Source of the DNA: RBG-16-57-9 sp964462185
Lineage (GTDB): Archaea > Thermoproteota > Bathyarchaeia > TCS64
Reading direction: 5' to 3'
Assembly (NCBI GenBank): GCA_964462185.1
Contig: CAYWWV010000034.1
Span: 1 to 13,973, forward strand
Length of the DNA stretch: 13,973 nucleotides
Part shown: positions 1 through 9,130 of the stretch, one piece after another
Position numbering within the stretch: the first letter of the stretch is position 1
How the letters are laid out: each line of letters starts with the position of its first letter
Notes under the pieces: model-generated
Database searches by the model: none
Told to the model about the DNA's origin: nothing
The model's input: the letters and a program-made list of their open reading frames with translations, nothing else
Translations under genes and position numbers: made by a program

Positions 1-74
1 GCCCAACTGGTACTGGAACACCGACACCCCAACCGTTAAAACAAGTTAAACCTAAACCAACCATGGCTATAACC
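1..74. other. Left edge, gene content undecided
   Basis: This stretch precedes the promoter of the first gene. Three plus-strand frames could each be the tail of an upstream gene: frame 1 stops at 37-39, frame 2 at 47-49, and frame 3 stays open to about 102. The minus strand is also open leftward from an ATG at 64. None of the short peptides is recognisable, so no CDS is called. Confidence 0.3.
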
Positions 75-84
75 TATTTAAAAA
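75..84 (+). promoter_or_regulatory. TATA box for the E1-like gene
   Basis: TATTTAAAAA is a good archaeal TATA element. It would place transcription start about 25 nt downstream, near 105-110, leaving a leader of about 35 nt before the ATG at 144. There is no Shine-Dalgarno-like sequence before that ATG. Instead a perfect 10-nt palindrome, TAGACGTCTA (131-140), sits directly in front of it. On the minus strand the same element reads TTTAAATA, so it could also serve a leftward gene. Confidence 0.6.
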
Positions 85-143
85 TTTTGAAGGTTCGCTG
101 ATGGGTTTAAAGCCTAGTAAAACCAGGTACTAGACGTCTAAAG

Positions 144-1196
144 ATGGCTAGAGACTCCATCCAAGGCTTCACAGACCAAGAGCTCGACTACTATAGCCGT
201 CAGATAATGCTGAGGGACATGGGCCTCGACGCCCAGAGAAGACTCAAGTCCTCCACGGCCACCATTGTGGGCCTGGGAGGGCTGGGCAGCCCCGTGGCTA
301 TGCAGCTTACCTCTGCGGGTGTGGGTAAAATCAGGCTTGTGGACTGTGATGTGGTGGAGGTCTCCAACCTCCAGAGACAGCATCTATACACCTACGAAGA
401 CGTAGGCCTCCCCAAGGCAGAGGCTGCAGCTAAAAGACTCCACAAGATGAACCCCCACATAGAGCTAGAGCCGATACCAACTCTCCTGAGCCCCTCTAAT
501 GCCGATGCTCTCGTGGAGGGCTCTAACGTGGTGGTGGCCTCCCTGGACCGGATGTCTCCTAGATACCTCCTAAACAGGGCGTGCATTGAGAGGGGGGTTC
601 CCTTAATCCATGGGGCAGCTGTCGCCTACCTGGGGAACGCTACCACGGTTATTCCTGGGGAAACAGGTTGCTTGGAGTGCTTCATGGGGGGGATCAACGA
701 CTCCAACCTCCCAACATGCGCAACGGTAGGCGTACACACAAGCCTAGTCACCCTAGTGGGAAGCGTGATGGCCTCCGAATGCATCAGAGTCCTTACAGGT
801 AAAACCCCCAACCTAGCGAACAGGCTCCTATACGTAGACGTAGAGCGGTTGAGTTTCCAGTTCATACAAATAGGCCGCACAGAGGGGTGCCCCGTGTGCG
901 GTAAGGGCGAGGCCTTGATGGCGGAGGCTGAGGCCGAGGTGGAGGAGATATGTGGGCGCGAGGGGCGGAGAGTGTTCCGGTTTAAGCCTCCAGCAGCCTT
1001 GAGAATGGGTCTGCGGGAAATGGTATCCAGATTGGAGGAGATGGGGTTTAAACCATTAGCTCAAGGCGAGATGGGTGGAACCCTCCTCCATCCCGATGGG
1101 AGGAGGGTTAGCGTATTTGAGAACGGGCTTTTACTGGTGGAGGGTGTTCAAAGCCTGGAGGAAGCCGTAGAACTACGCCTCAAGGTGGTTGGGTAA
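144..1196 (+). CDS. E1-like adenylating enzyme (MoeB/ThiF/UbaA family) with C-terminal extension
   Basis: Cytosolic enzyme of the HesA/MoeB/ThiF fold. The family uses ATP to adenylate the C-terminal glycine of a ubiquitin-like sulfur carrier (MoaD, ThiS, SAMP) for molybdopterin, thiamine or tRNA thiolation, or for protein tagging. Visible features: ATP-binding GLGGLGSP at 43-50, Asp67, N-LQRQ at 75-79, Lys91, the catalytic Asp135, a zinc site from C176-x2-C179 and C249-x2-C252, and the candidate thioester cysteine C192 in PTCATVGV. The E1 core ends near residue 255. An acidic linker (259-270) and about 75 further residues (275-350) follow, which is longer than a typical MoeB of about 250 aa. 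There is no rhodanese domain. No sulfur-carrier gene lies nearby, so the partner cannot be named and I give no symbol. The gene converges on nusA with only 9 nt between the stops. Family assignment is sure; pathway is open. Confidence 0.93.
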   Translation: MARDSIQGFTDQELDYYSRQIMLRDMGLDAQRRLKSSTATIVGLGGLGSPVAMQLTSAGVGKIRLVDCDVVEVSNLQRQHLYTYEDVGLPKAEAAAKRLHKMNPHIELEPIPTLLSPSNADALVEGSNVVVASLDRMSPRYLLNRACIERGVPLIHGAAVAYLGNATTVIPGETGCLECFMGGINDSNLPTCATVGVHTSLVTLVGSVMASECIRVLTGKTPNLANRLLYVDVERLSFQFIQIGRTEGCPVCGKGEALMAEAEAEVEEICGREGRRVFRFKPPAALRMGLREMVSRLEEMGFKPLAQGEMGGTLLHPDGRRVSVFENGLLLVEGVQSLEEAVELRLKVVG

Positions 1197-1205
1197 ACAT
1201 GCACC

Positions 1206-1643
1206 CTAGTTTATAACCACGGTGTCTAGCTGGAAGTATCTCTGAGCCAAAAACCTGATCTTCTTGATGTTGGACCCGTTTTTACCTATGGCTATCCCCT
1301 TGTCCTTGGGGTCCACACTCACCATGGCGATCTTCTTCCCCTCCATCCTGTCCACCAGTCTAATGTCCTTGATCTTGGCTGGTTTGAGAGCGTTCCTGAT
1401 GAAGCTTTCCGGGTCGGGGAGGTACTCGTAGATCTCCACTTGTTTATTGGTCATGTTTCTGAACCTCTTAATCTTCTCCCCCCCCTTACCAACAGCAAGA
1501 CCCACCTCCCCCTTCTTAACCGTGAAGATGATGCTGTTGTTCTCCTCATCTACAATGCAATCCACCACTGTGGCTCCAGTCATGTTTTGAAGTAGCTGGA
1601 TATATTTCATCTCGTTCTCGGTTATCTTTACGTTTTCAAGCAT
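1206..1643 (-). CDS. nusA: NusA-like transcription factor (tandem KH domains)
   Basis: Archaeal NusA-like protein of 145 aa, made of two KH RNA-binding domains and lacking the N-terminal polymerase-binding and S1 domains of bacterial NusA. KH signature loops are visible as GKGG at residues 52-55 and GKNG at 120-123, each followed by the expected basic helix (EKIKRFR and SNIKKIR). In archaea the gene characteristically follows rpl30e in the RNA polymerase operon, as here; it is thought to bind RNA during elongation or termination. The ATG at 1643 lies 3 nt after the rpl30e stop, and AAGGAAG about 8 nt upstream is a usable ribosome-binding site. It is the last gene of the operon: the usual next genes (rps12, rps7) are absent and a convergent gene follows after 9 nt. 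Confidence 0.95.
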   Translation of the reverse strand: MLENVKITENEMKYIQLLQNMTGATVVDCIVDEENNSIIFTVKKGEVGLAVGKGGEKIKRFRNMTNKQVEIYEYLPDPESFIRNALKPAKIKDIRLVDRMEGKKIAMVSVDPKDKGIAIGKNGSNIKKIRFLAQRYFQLDTVVIN

Positions 1644-1646
1644 AGC

Positions 1647-1952
1647 CTATTCTTCCTTCATCAAATCAAGAATCTTGGAGTCTCCAGGTTCATTTATCAC
1701 CAACGCCGATACCGGATAAGGCTTTCCACACAGGATGCCCAGATCCCTATTGTCCTTCTCGTGGATTAGTATGGGAATCCCACCTAGTTTGCCGAATGAT
1801 AGGATGGTTTCACGGTATTTCTCCGGGCAGTTACTGGCTAGTATGGCCGCCCTGGCTCTTCCTCTCCTAAGCTCCCTAATCGACTGTTTAGAGCCCAGGT
1901 GGACTCTCCCAGTGGATAAAGCGAGTCTCAGCTGTTGGTCTATGCTACTCAT
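1647..1952 (-). CDS. rpl30e: 50S ribosomal protein L30e
   Basis: Ribosomal protein of the L7Ae/L30e/S12e/Gadd45 superfamily, 101 aa, the usual length. The N-terminus (IDQQLRLALSTGRVHLG), the central RAAILASNCP and GIPILIHE segments, and the placement directly after rpoA identify it as L30e rather than L7Ae. Its function is RNA binding in the large subunit, through a fold that recognises kink-turn-like RNA. The ATG at 1952 overlaps the end of rpoA by 8 nt, so the two genes are probably translationally coupled. GAGGT lies 7 nt upstream of the start, inside the rpoA coding sequence. The stop is 3 nt before nusA. Confidence 0.95.
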   Translation of the reverse strand: MSSIDQQLRLALSTGRVHLGSKQSIRELRRGRARAAILASNCPEKYRETILSFGKLGGIPILIHEKDNRDLGILCGKPYPVSALVINEPGDSKILDLMKEE

Positions 1953-4900
1953 CGCTTCTACCTCTCTGTGTCATGAACAGCTCGACGCTTCCTGTCCCCA
2001 GGGGCATCGACTGTCCGACGATTATGTTTTCAATGACTCCTTTAAGTGGATCGGTTTCTCCTCTAATCGCTGCGTCTACTAGGTGTTGTATGGTTAGCTC
2101 GAAGGCTGCTCTTGCTAGCACGCTGGATTTTGCTCCGCTTATCCCGTGTCTACCGATCTGCTGGACCTCTCCTGTCTTGGTCATTATGTCTGCCACCAAC
2201 ATCACGTGCCGCACATCCACGTCCAAGCCCTGCTCCATCAAAACCAAGTGGGCCTCCTTTATCAAAGCGTTCCTGGCTGCCTCGATGCCAAAAACCTCTG
2301 CTATCTCGTGGATGTTATTTGTAGTGGTGCGAGTTGGGTCCACCCCCTCTATCCTAAGCACTCCTTCCAGGTTGCTTCCATCTGTTCGGATCAACCACTC
2401 GCCGTCTTCAATTGTGGTTAGGACTCTCTTGATCTCTTCAATACCCTTCACCTTGGTCTCGGTTACCGTCTTTATTATTGCGTTGTGGTCTCCGGCCTTG
2501 TCTTCGTCCAGGGAGACAAGGTATTCGTATTCTTCTCCCCTGGTGAAGTTATAGGGGAAGACTTTCTCCACCTCGTCGATGCTGACTCCCAGGGTCTCCA
2601 TCCTGGATTCGTCCAGCTTGAATCTGACTGCATTTTGGCTGAGGTCGACGTTGACGCTTTCCAGCAGGTCGTCTATTACGGTGTAGGTGAGTTTCTGGGC
2701 TATTTCCTTCGCCTTTGTCTGAGATCGCCGGTGTTCCTCGTCCAAGTAGATCTTCATCACCGGAGTTGAAGGCGTCTTCCTGGCGTCTACTATCTCGATT
2801 AGCCTCGGGAGTCCCAGAGTAACGTTTAGCTCTGCTACCCCTGCATAGTGGAAGGTTCTTAGCGTCATCTGGGTTCCTGGCTCGCCGATGGATTGAGCCG
2901 CCAATATCCCCACGGCCTCCCCCGGCTCCACTAGGCTGTAGTCGTAGTTCCTTAAAACCGCGGCTATTATCCTGTCCACTGCGTCTTCGGTGAGCTCCTC
3001 CTGGGTCAGCCTCCTCGCCATCTCGTCTTTGAGGAGTTGGGGAATCTCCATCTTTATGCCGTTTATCTTCTCCATGATGTATTCCTTGGTGGCCGGCTTT
3101 CCCTTCTCCATTGTAAGCTTGGTCCTCTCGGTCAATTGGCCTATGTTCACGGCTACTCCGTGGTCCGACTTGCTGGGGTCCACGCCGTCCTCACCATAGG
3201 AGAACTGGACCACATCCCCCACACTGTTTCTAACGGTTCCATCGTACTCCACTCGAAGGTGCTCCAGGGCGTTGATCAACCTCCTCTGCATGTATCCGCT
3301 TTGCTGGGTCCTCACAGCTGTGTCTACCAGCCCCTCTCTTCCACCCATGGCGTGGAAGAAGAACTCCAGCGGCGTCAACCCATCCCGGTAACAGCTGTAT
3401 ACAAAGCCTCGGGCCATGGGTGTGGAGTCGTTCTCCTTGAAGTGGGGGAGAGTTCTGTTCTCGTATCCCCTCATGATCCTCTTCCCCCTGATTGACTGTT
3501 GGCCTACACTGCCCATCATCTGACCTATGTTTAGACTGCTTCCCCTGGCCCCGGTTCGAGTCATTATTATGCCGCTGTTGTTGAAGGGCAAGCCGTTTTG
3601 GACGATCTCCCCTGCCCTGTCTCGGGCGTTGGCCAGTACGTTCATGACCTTTATCTCGAAGCTTTCCTGCATGGTTTGACCAGGTAGACGCTCTAAGGCC
3701 CCTGAATGGTATTCCTCTGTGAGCTTGGCCACGCTTTCCTCCATCTCCGCCATCACCTTCTTTATGGCCTCTATCTCCCTCTCACCAAGCCCCAGCTCAT
3801 CGTAGCTATAGGTGAAACCTCTCAGGGTGAGGAATCCATTGATGAGGCGGCTGATGCCGTTGAGGAAGTCGTGGCCCGCATCGGTTCCATAGTCTTTTAT
3901 CACGCGGTGGAAGATGGTGTCCGCTCGCTCTGCACCTATGCTGTTCCTGTCGATCACCCCAGACTTGAGTACCCCATTCTGGATCACGACGTAAGCATCG
4001 TATTCACATTCATCGTATTTGCATTCGGCGCAGTGCATGCAGATGTTGGCCCTGGTGACAAAGCTGAAATCGCTGGGAAGGAAAATGCTGAAGAGGCTCT
4101 TACCGCTCCAGAGGGGCTCCGGCTCCATAACAGCGGGCTTCGGTATCTCGCCTGTGTAACCCACATAGCTCAAAAGCATTCCCACCTCGTTAGCCTTTAA
4201 CATGGTTTCCTTGCGCGTCAGCAGGTATGCCCCTGTTATGTAGTCCTTCCCCGCCCCAATTATGGGGGCTCCGTATCGGGGGCTAAGGATCTGGTCCTGG
4301 ACCTGCATAAGCAGCTTAGCCTCTGTCTGAGCTTCCTTGCTTTGGGGTATGTGTAGGTTCATCTCATCCCCATCGAAGTCCGCGTTATAGGGTGGACAGA
4401 CGGTCAGGTGCATCCTGAAGGTCTTGTAGGGGAGCACCTTGACCTCGTGGGCCATTATGCTCATTCTGTGAAGACTTGGCTGTCTATTGAAGAGGGCGAT
4501 GTCCCCATCCTTTAGGTGGCGCTCAACTATGAACCCTGGTTCTAAGCTTTCAGCGATTGCTGTCCGGTCTTGGACGAATTCCAGCCTTATTCTCTTTTGG
4601 TCTGGTCGTATTACGTAGAGCGCCCCAGGGTGCTGGTATGGCCCGTTTATGACCAGCTTTTTGAGCTCTTCTATGTTCCTCTCGTTGACCACCTCTGGAA
4701 CAGTGAGTTTGGTGGCTATGTGCACTGGGACTCCGACTTGGTTGATGTCCAAGTTGGGGTCGGGGCTGATTACAGTCCTAGCTGAGTAGTCCACTCTCTT
4801 TCCGCTTAAGTTGCCTCGGAACCTGCCTTCTTTGCCTTTGAGCCTTTGGGCTAGAGATTTGAGGGTTCTACCAGACCTATGCCTTGCGGGTGGGATGCCT

Positions 4901-5778
4901 GAGACCTCGTTGTTGAAGTAGGTTGTTACATGGTATTGGAGTAGCTCTGATAGGTCTTCTATTATGAGGGTGGGGGCGCCTGCCTCGATGTTCTCCCTGA
5001 GCCTTTGATTGATTCTAATGATGTCTACCAGTTTGTGGGTGAGGTCGTCCTCGGCGCGTATGCCTGATTCCAGGATGATGCTGGGGCGGACGTCCACTGG
5101 TGGCACAGGTAGGACTTGGAGAATCATCCACTCGGGTCTAGCAACCTCGGGGTTGTAGTCCAATAGCTCCAGGTCTTCGTCTGGGATGCGCTCAAACCAC
5201 TCCCTAATCATGTTGGGGGTGAGCTTCTTGGTTACCTCCTCCTCTTCCTCCACATCCTCGTCGAAAAACTCCTCCTTCTCCACCTCCATGAAGCTGGTGG
5301 GCTTCGTGAATTTGACCAGTGTTTGAACGTGCCCACAGGTTGGGCATTCCTTGTGCCTCTTGTACTTTTTAGCTTGTTTCAGTATCTCGGCCGCCGTCTC
5401 ATCGCTGACCTTCCCGAACATCTCTATGTCTTTTCGGCGTCTTTCAGCTAGCTCTTCTTTGGTCTTCTCGTCCAGTAGAATGGATCCACAGTTCCTGCAG
5501 GTGGTTGAGAGCACCTTGTAGATTTGCTTCGCGAACTCTACGTGGATTACTGGGACGGCCAGCTCTATGTGTCCGAAGTGCCCTGGACAGTTTATCGAGA
5601 TGTTTCCGCAGGTTCTGCATCTCTGCCGGGGTTCCAGGGTTCCGAGTCTTTGATCCATTAAGCCGCCGGCTATGGGTGCCCCGTCCTCATCGTATGTGTC
5701 ACTCGTAGTGATTTCAACTACGCTTAGTCTACGGATCTCATCGGGGCTGAGGAGGCCAAACTTTATGGCATCTATCAT
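1945..5778 (-). CDS. rpoA: DNA-directed RNA polymerase subunit A, unsplit (A' plus A'')
   Basis: Largest RNA polymerase subunit, 1277 aa, equivalent to bacterial beta-prime and eukaryotic Rpb1, in one unbroken reading frame. Features in order: zinc site C54/C57/C64/H67; second zinc site C94/C97 with C145/C148; an acidic stretch at 170-182; the magnesium-binding NADFDGD at 465-471 (Asp467, 469, 471), which is the catalytic centre; a cysteine cluster C580/C583/C586/C591; the bridge helix around 810-835; and the trigger-loop region around 955-980 (QSIGEPGTQMTLRTFHYAG). Many archaea encode the last third as a separate rpoA2; here it is continuous, with no stop or restart near residues 880-930. 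The ATG at 5778 is 10 nt after the rpoB stop. A perfect GGAGGTG lies 16 nt before that ATG but only 7 nt before an in-frame CTG (5787), so a start three codons earlier is possible. Confidence 0.98.
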   Translation of the reverse strand: MIDAIKFGLLSPDEIRRLSVVEITTSDTYDEDGAPIAGGLMDQRLGTLEPRQRCRTCGNISINCPGHFGHIELAVPVIHVEFAKQIYKVLSTTCRNCGSILLDEKTKEELAERRRKDIEMFGKVSDETAAEILKQAKKYKRHKECPTCGHVQTLVKFTKPTSFMEVEKEEFFDEDVEEEEEVTKKLTPNMIREWFERIPDEDLELLDYNPEVARPEWMILQVLPVPPVDVRPSIILESGIRAEDDLTHKLVDIIRINQRLRENIEAGAPTLIIEDLSELLQYHVTTYFNNEVSGIPPARHRSGRTLKSLAQRLKGKEGRFRGNLSGKRVDYSARTVISPDPNLDINQVGVPVHIATKLTVPEVVNERNIEELKKLVINGPYQHPGALYVIRPDQKRIRLEFVQDRTAIAESLEPGFIVERHLKDGDIALFNRQPSLHRMSIMAHEVKVLPYKTFRMHLTVCPPYNADFDGDEMNLHIPQSKEAQTEAKLLMQVQDQILSPRYGAPIIGAGKDYITGAYLLTRKETMLKANEVGMLLSYVGYTGEIPKPAVMEPEPLWSGKSLFSIFLPSDFSFVTRANICMHCAECKYDECEYDAYVVIQNGVLKSGVIDRNSIGAERADTIFHRVIKDYGTDAGHDFLNGISRLINGFLTLRGFTYSYDELGLGEREIEAIKKVMAEMEESVAKLTEEYHSGALERLPGQTMQESFEIKVMNVLANARDRAGEIVQNGLPFNNSGIIMTRTGARGSSLNIGQMMGSVGQQSIRGKRIMRGYENRTLPHFKENDSTPMARGFVYSCYRDGLTPLEFFFHAMGGREGLVDTAVRTQQSGYMQRRLINALEHLRVEYDGTVRNSVGDVVQFSYGEDGVDPSKSDHGVAVNIGQLTERTKLTMEKGKPATKEYIMEKINGIKMEIPQLLKDEMARRLTQEELTEDAVDRIIAAVLRNYDYSLVEPGEAVGILAAQSIGEPGTQMTLRTFHYAGVAELNVTLGLPRLIEIVDARKTPSTPVMKIYLDEEHRRSQTKAKEIAQKLTYTVIDDLLESVNVDLSQNAVRFKLDESRMETLGVSIDEVEKVFPYNFTRGEEYEYLVSLDEDKAGDHNAIIKTVTETKVKGIEEIKRVLTTIEDGEWLIRTDGSNLEGVLRIEGVDPTRTTTNNIHEIAEVFGIEAARNALIKEAHLVLMEQGLDVDVRHVMLVADIMTKTGEVQQIGRHGISGAKSSVLARAAFELTIQHLVDAAIRGETDPLKGVIENIIVGQSMPLGTGSVELFMTQRGRSDE

Positions 5779-5788
5779 CTTGTTCAGT

Positions 5789-8700
5789 CTAGTTCACCTC
5801 CTTGGTTAGCACCAGGCTTGGCGAGAGACACAAGCTCTGCATCTCTTGGAGGAGTAGTTTGAAGGCGTAGCTCACCTTGACTGGCTCTATGTCGCCCTTT
5901 GTTTCACAGGTTGGGCAGACGAACTTCCTCTGCCTTATATCGTAGTATCCTTGCCTGCCGCAGCGCTCACAGATGTAAATTGTGTAGGCGTCGGACTCCT
6001 CTAGGAGTCTGTCCTTCAGCAGCATTGCGGCTCCATGCCCGACAAGGCAGTCCCTCTCCATCTCCCCGAATCTCAGTCCTCCTCCTCTGGCTCGGCCTTC
6101 GGTTGGCTGCCTGGTTAGCATCTGGACTTGGCCCCTGGCCCTGGCGTGGATCTTGTCTACTACCATGTGGTGTAGTTTCTGGTAGTAGGCTACTCCCATG
6201 AATATCTCGGCCTCAAACCTCTTGCCCGATTGGCCGTCGTAGAGGATTTCTCGTCCACCTGGCTGGAACCCGAACTCCACCAATATTTCTTGCAGCGTTT
6301 TGGGGTCTTCGTTGGCGAATGGGGTTCCATCCACGATTTCTCCCCTTAGGGCTGCGGCCTTGCCCCCAATGGCCTCGATGAACTGTCCAACAGTCATCCT
6401 GCTGGGGTAGGCGTGGGGGTTCATGATTATGTCTGGGATTATCCCTGTGGTGCTGAAGGGCATATCCTCCTGGGGGACGAGCATGCCGATGACTCCTTTC
6501 TGGCCATGCCGGGAGACAAACTTGTCGCCCAGCTCGGGGATCCTGTGGCTTCTCACCTTGACCTTCACAAGGTGGCTGCCTTCGATGTCTTTGGTTATGA
6601 AAACGCTGTCCACCACTCCAACCTCGTTGGGGCGGACGCTCACGCTGGTGTCTCTGAGCTGGGGGCCACGCACCTCCAACCCCCTGTACTCCTCCATGAA
6701 ACGGGGGGGGCTGGTTTTGCCGATGAGAATGTCGCCGCCTTTGACCTCGGCCTCGCAAGCTATGAGTCCGTCGGCCTCCAATTGGCGGTAGGCCTCGGCC
6801 CCGTGGTAGCCTCTTATCCCAGGCTCGGGAATGGTCAGCCTGTCCTTGCTTCCACCCAAGTATTGCTTGCACTCCGCCTTGTAGATTCTGAAGAAACTGC
6901 TGTTGCCCAGGCCTCTCTGGACCGAGGCTTTGTTGAATATGATGGCGTCCTCCATGTTGTAGCCGATGCTGCTCAAGATGGCTATTACGAAGTTTTGGCC
7001 TGACGGCCTTTCGTCGTAGCCGATGACGGACATGGGCTTTGTGGCCACCAGGGGTTTCTGGGGGTAGTGTAAGAGGTGGGCCCTGGTGTCCGTCCTATCC
7101 TTGTAGTTTAGGGCGTATACCCCTGGCGCTTGTTTCGCCATGGCTGCTTGGTATGTGTTCCTTGGCGACTGGTTATGCTCTGCGTAGGGTATGGTGGCCG
7201 AACCCACCCCAAGGATGGTGAAGGGGCATATCTCCAAATGGGTGTGCTCCGGGGTCACCTCCTCCGGGGAGATGGCGATGTATGCGTTCTCCTCCTCGTC
7301 GGCGTCCAAGTATTCGATGATGCCCTCCCTAACCAAATCACTCCAAGTCCACCTGCTCTGGCGAATATTCCTCAGGTGTCGCTGGCGGAGGAGGGGGACT
7401 CCCTCCTTCACTATTATTAAGGGTCTTCTTATCCTGCCCTCATCACAGTTGACGTATATCTCGTTATAACCAGCGTAGTATACGATGTTGGCCTCGCTGC
7501 TGATCTCCCCCCTCCTACGCATCTCCCTGAACTCGTTAACAAGCTCCTCGGGGGTTGTGGTGTATCCCAATAAGTATCCTTCAACGAAGATCTTGGCCCC
7601 ACTGTGTCGGAGGTTCTCGTCGGCGTCTTTGCTTTTAACCACGCCCATGTATTCGAGAACTCTTTTCACCTTTTCTGGGTCTGTTCCCGTGCTCACGCTG
7701 GCCATGAGGGCCAGGTTCTTCACCAATCCACAGTTTGCCCCCTCAGGTGTCTCGTTGGGGCAGAGCCTCCCCCAATGGGTGCTGTGGAGGTCTCTGGCCT
7801 CGAAGTTGGGCTGGGACCTGCTTAGGGGGCTTTGGAGTCTTCTGAGGTGGGATAGGGTGCTGAGGGTGTTGGTCCTGTCGAGCAGCTGGGTCATCCCAAC
7901 CCTCCCCCTCCTCCAGTTTCCCGTGGCTAGGGCGTGTTGGATCCTGCTCGTTATTATGCCGGGCCTAACGGCTGCACTTATCAGAACGCCCTTCCTCCTG
8001 GTACTCATCCTCCTGAACTGGTATCTCATGTCCCTGTAGAGGCTCCAGAAGGCCGATCTAAATAGCTCGGCTAGGAGGGGGCCTGCCAGCTTTATTCGTT
8101 TGTTTTTCAGGTGGTCCTTGTCATCCTCCTTCCGCAGACCCAGTTTGAGTTCGATGATGCGGGAGACCATCTCCCCCAGGAAGACTGCTTTGTCGAACCG
8201 GTCTTCAGGCTCCCTCCCGATGTGGGGTAGGAGATTTCGGTCCAGGATGGTCTCTGCTCGTTTCAGCCTAAAGTCTTTGACCTGGCCGTAGGCAACCCTG
8301 TTCCCGATGTAGAGCACTGCGTCTTCAACGGTTTGGATGTTGCTTGCTTCTAGGAAGCTCTGCTCCAGCTCGGCTAGTATATCGGGGTTTAGGCTGACCA
8401 TCTCGGCTATCTCCCGGTCTGTCTCGACTCCTAGGGCCCGCATCAATACGACGAAGGGCACTGGCACGGGTACTCCGGGGATGGTGACGGTGATCTCTCC
8501 ACTCGCCTTTAGGCTGGCCTCGATTCTGGCTCTGAACCCTACTGTTGTGCTGAACACTTTGCCCTTGTATACTGGTCTCGAGCCTCTTTCATCCACCTCT
8601 ACAAGCACTCTGTTGGGAGCCAAGTCCTCCAGGCTGACTATAACCCTCTCGGAGCCGTTGACAATGAAATACCCTCCCACCTCCTTGGGGTCCTCCCCGA

Positions 8701-9118
8701 GTTTCACAAGCTCGTCCTCGGTGAACTTGCTTAGGAGGCAGAGGTCGCTCTTAACCATGATGGGAAGGTCTCCAATGTTGACCCTTTCCCAGGTCTCCTG
8801 GCCCTCGTCTTCGAGGATAATCTCCAGGTATAGCGGGGCGGAATAGGTTAGATTCCTTATCCTGGCCTCCCTGGGGTAGACCTCCCGTTTGGTGCCGTCG
8901 ACCTCTACGACACGGGGGGGGCCTATCTCTATGGCGCCGAACTTTATGTCGTAGACGTGTCCAGGCACTTCGATTTGGATGCCGCCTATCTCGTCTATTA
9001 TCTGTTGCAGGGTGTTCCTGGTGAACTCGTTATAGCTTTCAAGTTGTTGCTTAACTAGACCCTCTTCCTCGAAGAAGGCCTTCATAATATCCCAGTGGTC
9101 GTCTTTAGATGAAAGCAA
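5789..9118 (-). CDS. rpoB: DNA-directed RNA polymerase subunit B, unsplit
   Basis: Second-largest polymerase subunit, 1109 aa, equivalent to bacterial beta and eukaryotic Rpb2, not split into B' and B''. Motifs: HWGRLCPNETPEGANCGLV at 448-466; SIGYNMEDA at 717-725 with the acidic pair at 723-724; GDKFVSRHGQKG at 864-875; GGLRFGEMERDCLVGHGAA at 1013-1031; and a C-terminal zinc site C1050/C1053/C1068/C1071. The start is TTG at 9118. The first in-frame ATG is codon 12 (9085), but residues before it (DDHW) match the N-terminus I recall for other archaeal B subunits, and no other start codon lies between, so TTG is preferred. Two TATA candidates give conflicting starts. It is the first gene of the operon; the usual upstream rpoH is not present in the 274-nt spacer. 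Confidence 0.98.
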   Translation of the reverse strand: MLSSKDDHWDIMKAFFEEEGLVKQQLESYNEFTRNTLQQIIDEIGGIQIEVPGHVYDIKFGAIEIGPPRVVEVDGTKREVYPREARIRNLTYSAPLYLEIILEDEGQETWERVNIGDLPIMVKSDLCLLSKFTEDELVKLGEDPKEVGGYFIVNGSERVIVSLEDLAPNRVLVEVDERGSRPVYKGKVFSTTVGFRARIEASLKASGEITVTIPGVPVPVPFVVLMRALGVETDREIAEMVSLNPDILAELEQSFLEASNIQTVEDAVLYIGNRVAYGQVKDFRLKRAETILDRNLLPHIGREPEDRFDKAVFLGEMVSRIIELKLGLRKEDDKDHLKNKRIKLAGPLLAELFRSAFWSLYRDMRYQFRRMSTRRKGVLISAAVRPGIITSRIQHALATGNWRRGRVGMTQLLDRTNTLSTLSHLRRLQSPLSRSQPNFEARDLHSTHWGRLCPNETPEGANCGLVKNLALMASVSTGTDPEKVKRVLEYMGVVKSKDADENLRHSGAKIFVEGYLLGYTTTPEELVNEFREMRRRGEISSEANIVYYAGYNEIYVNCDEGRIRRPLIIVKEGVPLLRQRHLRNIRQSRWTWSDLVREGIIEYLDADEEENAYIAISPEEVTPEHTHLEICPFTILGVGSATIPYAEHNQSPRNTYQAAMAKQAPGVYALNYKDRTDTRAHLLHYPQKPLVATKPMSVIGYDERPSGQNFVIAILSSIGYNMEDAIIFNKASVQRGLGNSSFFRIYKAECKQYLGGSKDRLTIPEPGIRGYHGAEAYRQLEADGLIACEAEVKGGDILIGKTSPPRFMEEYRGLEVRGPQLRDTSVSVRPNEVGVVDSVFITKDIEGSHLVKVKVRSHRIPELGDKFVSRHGQKGVIGMLVPQEDMPFSTTGIIPDIIMNPHAYPSRMTVGQFIEAIGGKAAALRGEIVDGTPFANEDPKTLQEILVEFGFQPGGREILYDGQSGKRFEAEIFMGVAYYQKLHHMVVDKIHARARGQVQMLTRQPTEGRARGGGLRFGEMERDCLVGHGAAMLLKDRLLEESDAYTIYICERCGRQGYYDIRQRKFVCPTCETKGDIEPVKVSYAFKLLLQEMQSLCLSPSLVLTKEVN

Positions 9119-9130
9119 CTTTAATCATCC

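Noticed and set aside
1..64. Minus-strand frame from ATG at 64 running off the left edge
   Set aside because: The only TATA candidate is too close to this ATG to produce a transcript containing it, and the translation is low complexity (Gly/Val/Pro).
6213..6872. 219-aa minus-strand frame inside rpoB
   Set aside because: Shifted-frame shadow of the conserved rpoB reading frame, with a low-complexity Gln/Arg/Gly-rich translation.
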